Positions 53,544 to 64,000 of a stretch of 64,000 nucleotides of DNA are shown here, in pieces. The position numbers and the translations under genes are program-made. Origin of the DNA: Gallionella sp. (GTDB lineage: Bacteria; Pseudomonadota; Gammaproteobacteria; Burkholderiales; Gallionellaceae); assembly GCA_028714075.1 (NCBI GenBank), contig JAQTMZ010000003.1, positions 236,768-300,767 of the forward strand, given 5' to 3'. The notes under the pieces were generated by a model. The model saw nothing but the letters and a program-made list of their open reading frames with translations, was not told the DNA's origin and did not search any database. How positions within the stretch are numbered: the stretch's first letter is position 1; the number at the start of each line of letters is the position of its first letter.

Positions 53544-53604
53544 GTCCGCAGATTACACAGATTTACGCAGATTTAAATCCGTTTAATCTGCGTAATCTGC
53601 GGAT
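53544..53604. repeat. Inverted-repeat element, family CTGCGTAATCTG (copy 2)
   Basis: Arms GTCCGCAGATTACACAGATT (53544-53563) and AATCTGCGTAATCTGCGGAT (53585-53604), separated by about 20 bases, in the hemE-gltD gap. The arms match the element at 42544-42664, here with a short interior. Confidence 0.78.
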
Positions 53605-53618
53605 AAAGGGTTTTGTGT

Positions 53619-55078
53619 TTAGCGCGGCAATACCGACGAGCCCATCAGGAACTCGTCCACCGCCCGCGCGCACTGGCGGCCTTCGCGGATCGCCCACACC
53701 ACCAGCGACTGGCCGCGGCGCATGTCGCCGGCGGCGAACACCTTATCCGCACTGGTCCTGTAGCAATCTGCGCCATCGGTCGTGGCCCTGGCGTTGCCGC
53801 GCGCGTCTTTTTCCACACCGAACGCATCCAGCACTTTTTGCGCCGGGCTGACGAAGCCCATCGCCAGCAGCACCAGATCGGCTTTCATTTCGAACTCGCT
53901 GCCCGCAATTTCGCTCATCTTGCCGTCTTTGAATTCGACGCGTACCGCTTTGATGCTGGTGAGCTTGCCGTTGTTGCCGGTGAATTCCTTGGTGGCGATA
54001 GACCAGTCGCGCTGGCAGCCTTCGTCATGCGAACTGGAGGTGCGCAGCTTCATCGGCCAGTTCGGCCACACCAGCGCTTTGTTTTCCGTTTCCGGCGGGC
54101 GCGGCATCACTTCGATCTGTGTCACCGATAATGCGCCGTGACGATTCGAAGTGCCGACGCAATCGGAACCGGTGTCGCCGCCGCCGATCACCACCACATG
54201 TTTGCCCTTCGCGTTGACCGGATTCTTGCCATCGCCCGCCACTTCCCTGTTCTGCGGAATGAGAAAATCCAGCGCATAGTGCACGCCCTTTAATTCGCGC
54301 CCCGGCACGGGCAGATCGCGCGGCACTTCCGCGCCGCCTGCCAGGATCACGGCATCGAATTTTTTCAGCAGCTCGTCGGGGCTGATGGTTTTTTTCGCAT
54401 CATTGGCCACGTTCTTGTCCGCATCCTTGCCGATAAACACGGAGGTTTTAAAGGTCACCCCCTCGGCCTGCAACTGCGCCATGCGCCAGTCGATCAGGCG
54501 CTTGTCCAGCTTGAAGTCCGGAATGCCGTAGCGCAGCAAGCCGCCGATGCGGCTGTTCTTTTCGAACACGGTGACCGCATGGCCGGCACGCGCCAGCTGC
54601 TGCGCCGCCGCCAGACCGGCGGGGCCGGAACCGACCACGGCAACTTTTTTGCCGGTCTTCTTCGCCGCATGCTGCGGCAGCACCCAGCCGTTCTCGCCGC
54701 CCTTGTCGATGAGGAAGTGCTCGATGGACTTGATGCCTACCGCAGCCTCGTTGATATTCAGTGTGCACGCCGCCTCGCACGGCGCGGGGCAGATGCGCCC
54801 GGTGAACTCGGGGAAATTGTTGGTGGAATGCAGCACGTCCAGCGCCTCGCGCCAGTTGCCCCGGTACACCAGGTCGTTCCAGTCCGGGATGATGTTGTTG
54901 ACCGGGCAGCCCGAAGTGCAAAAAGGAATGCCGCAATCCATGCAGCGTGCGCCCTGTATCTTGGCCTGTTCGTCGGTCAGGTGCAGCGTGAACTCGCGAT
55001 AATTCTTCAACCGCTTCGCTACCGGCAGGCTCTCCTCGCTCTGCCGCTGGAATTCCATGAATCCGGTGATCTTGCCCA

Positions 55079-55079
<1 letters not shown>
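53619..55079 (-). CDS. gltD: Glutamate synthase (NADPH) small subunit
   Basis: A 486-residue flavoprotein that feeds NADPH electrons to GltB. The N-terminal region has two cysteine clusters ([15 protein letters not shown] and CPAPCEAAC) for [4Fe-4S] clusters; FAD motif [20 protein letters not shown] and NADPH motif [14 protein letters not shown] follow. Its ATG overlaps the gltB stop as TAATG. It is a normal-length GltD and completes the ammonia-assimilation pair. Confidence 0.96.
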
Positions 55080-59734
<4,655 letters not shown>

Positions 59735-59989
59735 GGAATTCCTTAAATCAGTTCATTAAAGCAAAAATGGCGACATATACCGCTGCGTCAAATACGAAAG
59801 CGAAAGGGCGCGAATCTTACCTTGTCTTGTGGCTATGGGCAACCGCACCGAATGCGCGCGGTGTGCGGAGGCAGGGAGGTTTTACAGCGCTTTCCATTGC
59901 GTATCGCGTGCATTTGCCCGGCTTGTGCGCGCCCCGGCGCGTGCTAGAATCGGATACCGCCTGAACCGCGATTACGACCTGCAATAACC
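59735..59989. other. Intergenic region between gltB and the sensor kinase
   Basis: 255 bases between divergent genes. It must hold promoters for gltBD and the hybrid kinase. I see no ORF, repeat or confident promoter elements in it. Confidence 0.5.

Positions 59990-64000
<4,011 letters not shown>

Overview
The window reads as chromosomal DNA of a Gram-negative betaproteobacterium. GltB/GltD, DnaE, PurM/PurN, RsmB, CtaA, HemE and Hda all look betaproteobacterial. The c-di-GMP signalling genes, redox-type proteins, the hydrogenase-related membrane complex and dispersed palindromes fit a Gallionellaceae/Nitrosomonadales-like, chemolithotroph-type organism. That family-level placement is an inference from gene content, not a database result. 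No rRNA, tRNA, CRISPR array, integrase or complete insertion sequence was seen.

Layout. (1) Positions 1-24125 are a long, almost gapless run of minus-strand genes. Read in transcription order from the right they are: an MFS transporter; a SAP-domain miniprotein with an Hsp20; a cold-shock protein; a second Hsp20; a secreted small protein; a DUF883 protein; a GroEL paralogue; a zinc-ribbon protein; a CHASE-GGDEF diguanylate cyclase; a cyclopropane-fatty-acid-synthase-type methyltransferase; a geranylgeranyl-reductase-type flavoprotein; a cytochrome c; a CBS protein; a ribosome hibernation factor; a third Hsp20; a PEBP protein; a short-type DnaK; an ABC ATPase / GTPase / Fe-S protein trio; a Lon-like protease; DnaJ; Pcm; and PotA-PotB-PotC. 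Most of this is protein, membrane or ribosome protection, so it looks like a stress island made of second copies of housekeeping chaperones. (2) Positions 24223-35040, mostly plus strand, hold dnaE, a FimV-like protein, two tandemly duplicated HDOD proteins, a Tat-exported Cys protein (minus strand), a Met/Cys-repeat Spy-like protein, a SulP pseudogene, and a c-di-GMP riboswitch in front of a degenerate receiver-PilZ protein. (3) Positions 35179-42566 are a six-gene hyf-like operon (hyfB, C, E, F, G, I). Its large subunit has lost all four Ni-Fe-binding cysteines, so it belongs with the energy-converting-hydrogenase-related (Ehr) complexes rather than with hydrogenases. (4) Positions 42567-59734 are housekeeping: ctaA, rsmB, a bacteriohemerythrin with an altered ligand, two DUF3108 proteins, purN, purM, a PerM-type permease, hda, three small unannotated ORFs, hemE, gltD and gltB. 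(5) From 59990 to the right edge runs a very large CHASE/PAS/GAF hybrid sensor kinase, cut by the window end.

The most notable items are: the short-type DnaK and the GroEL copy lacking Lys51/Asp52 in the stress island; the uncharacterised ABC ATPase-GTPase-Fe-S operon; the hydrogenase-like complex without an active site; the c-di-GMP riboswitch upstream of a PilZ pseudo-receiver; a Met/Cys-repeat periplasmic protein; an apparent ATT start codon on dnaJ; and several families of dispersed palindromic repeats, one of them inserted in frame inside hyfG.
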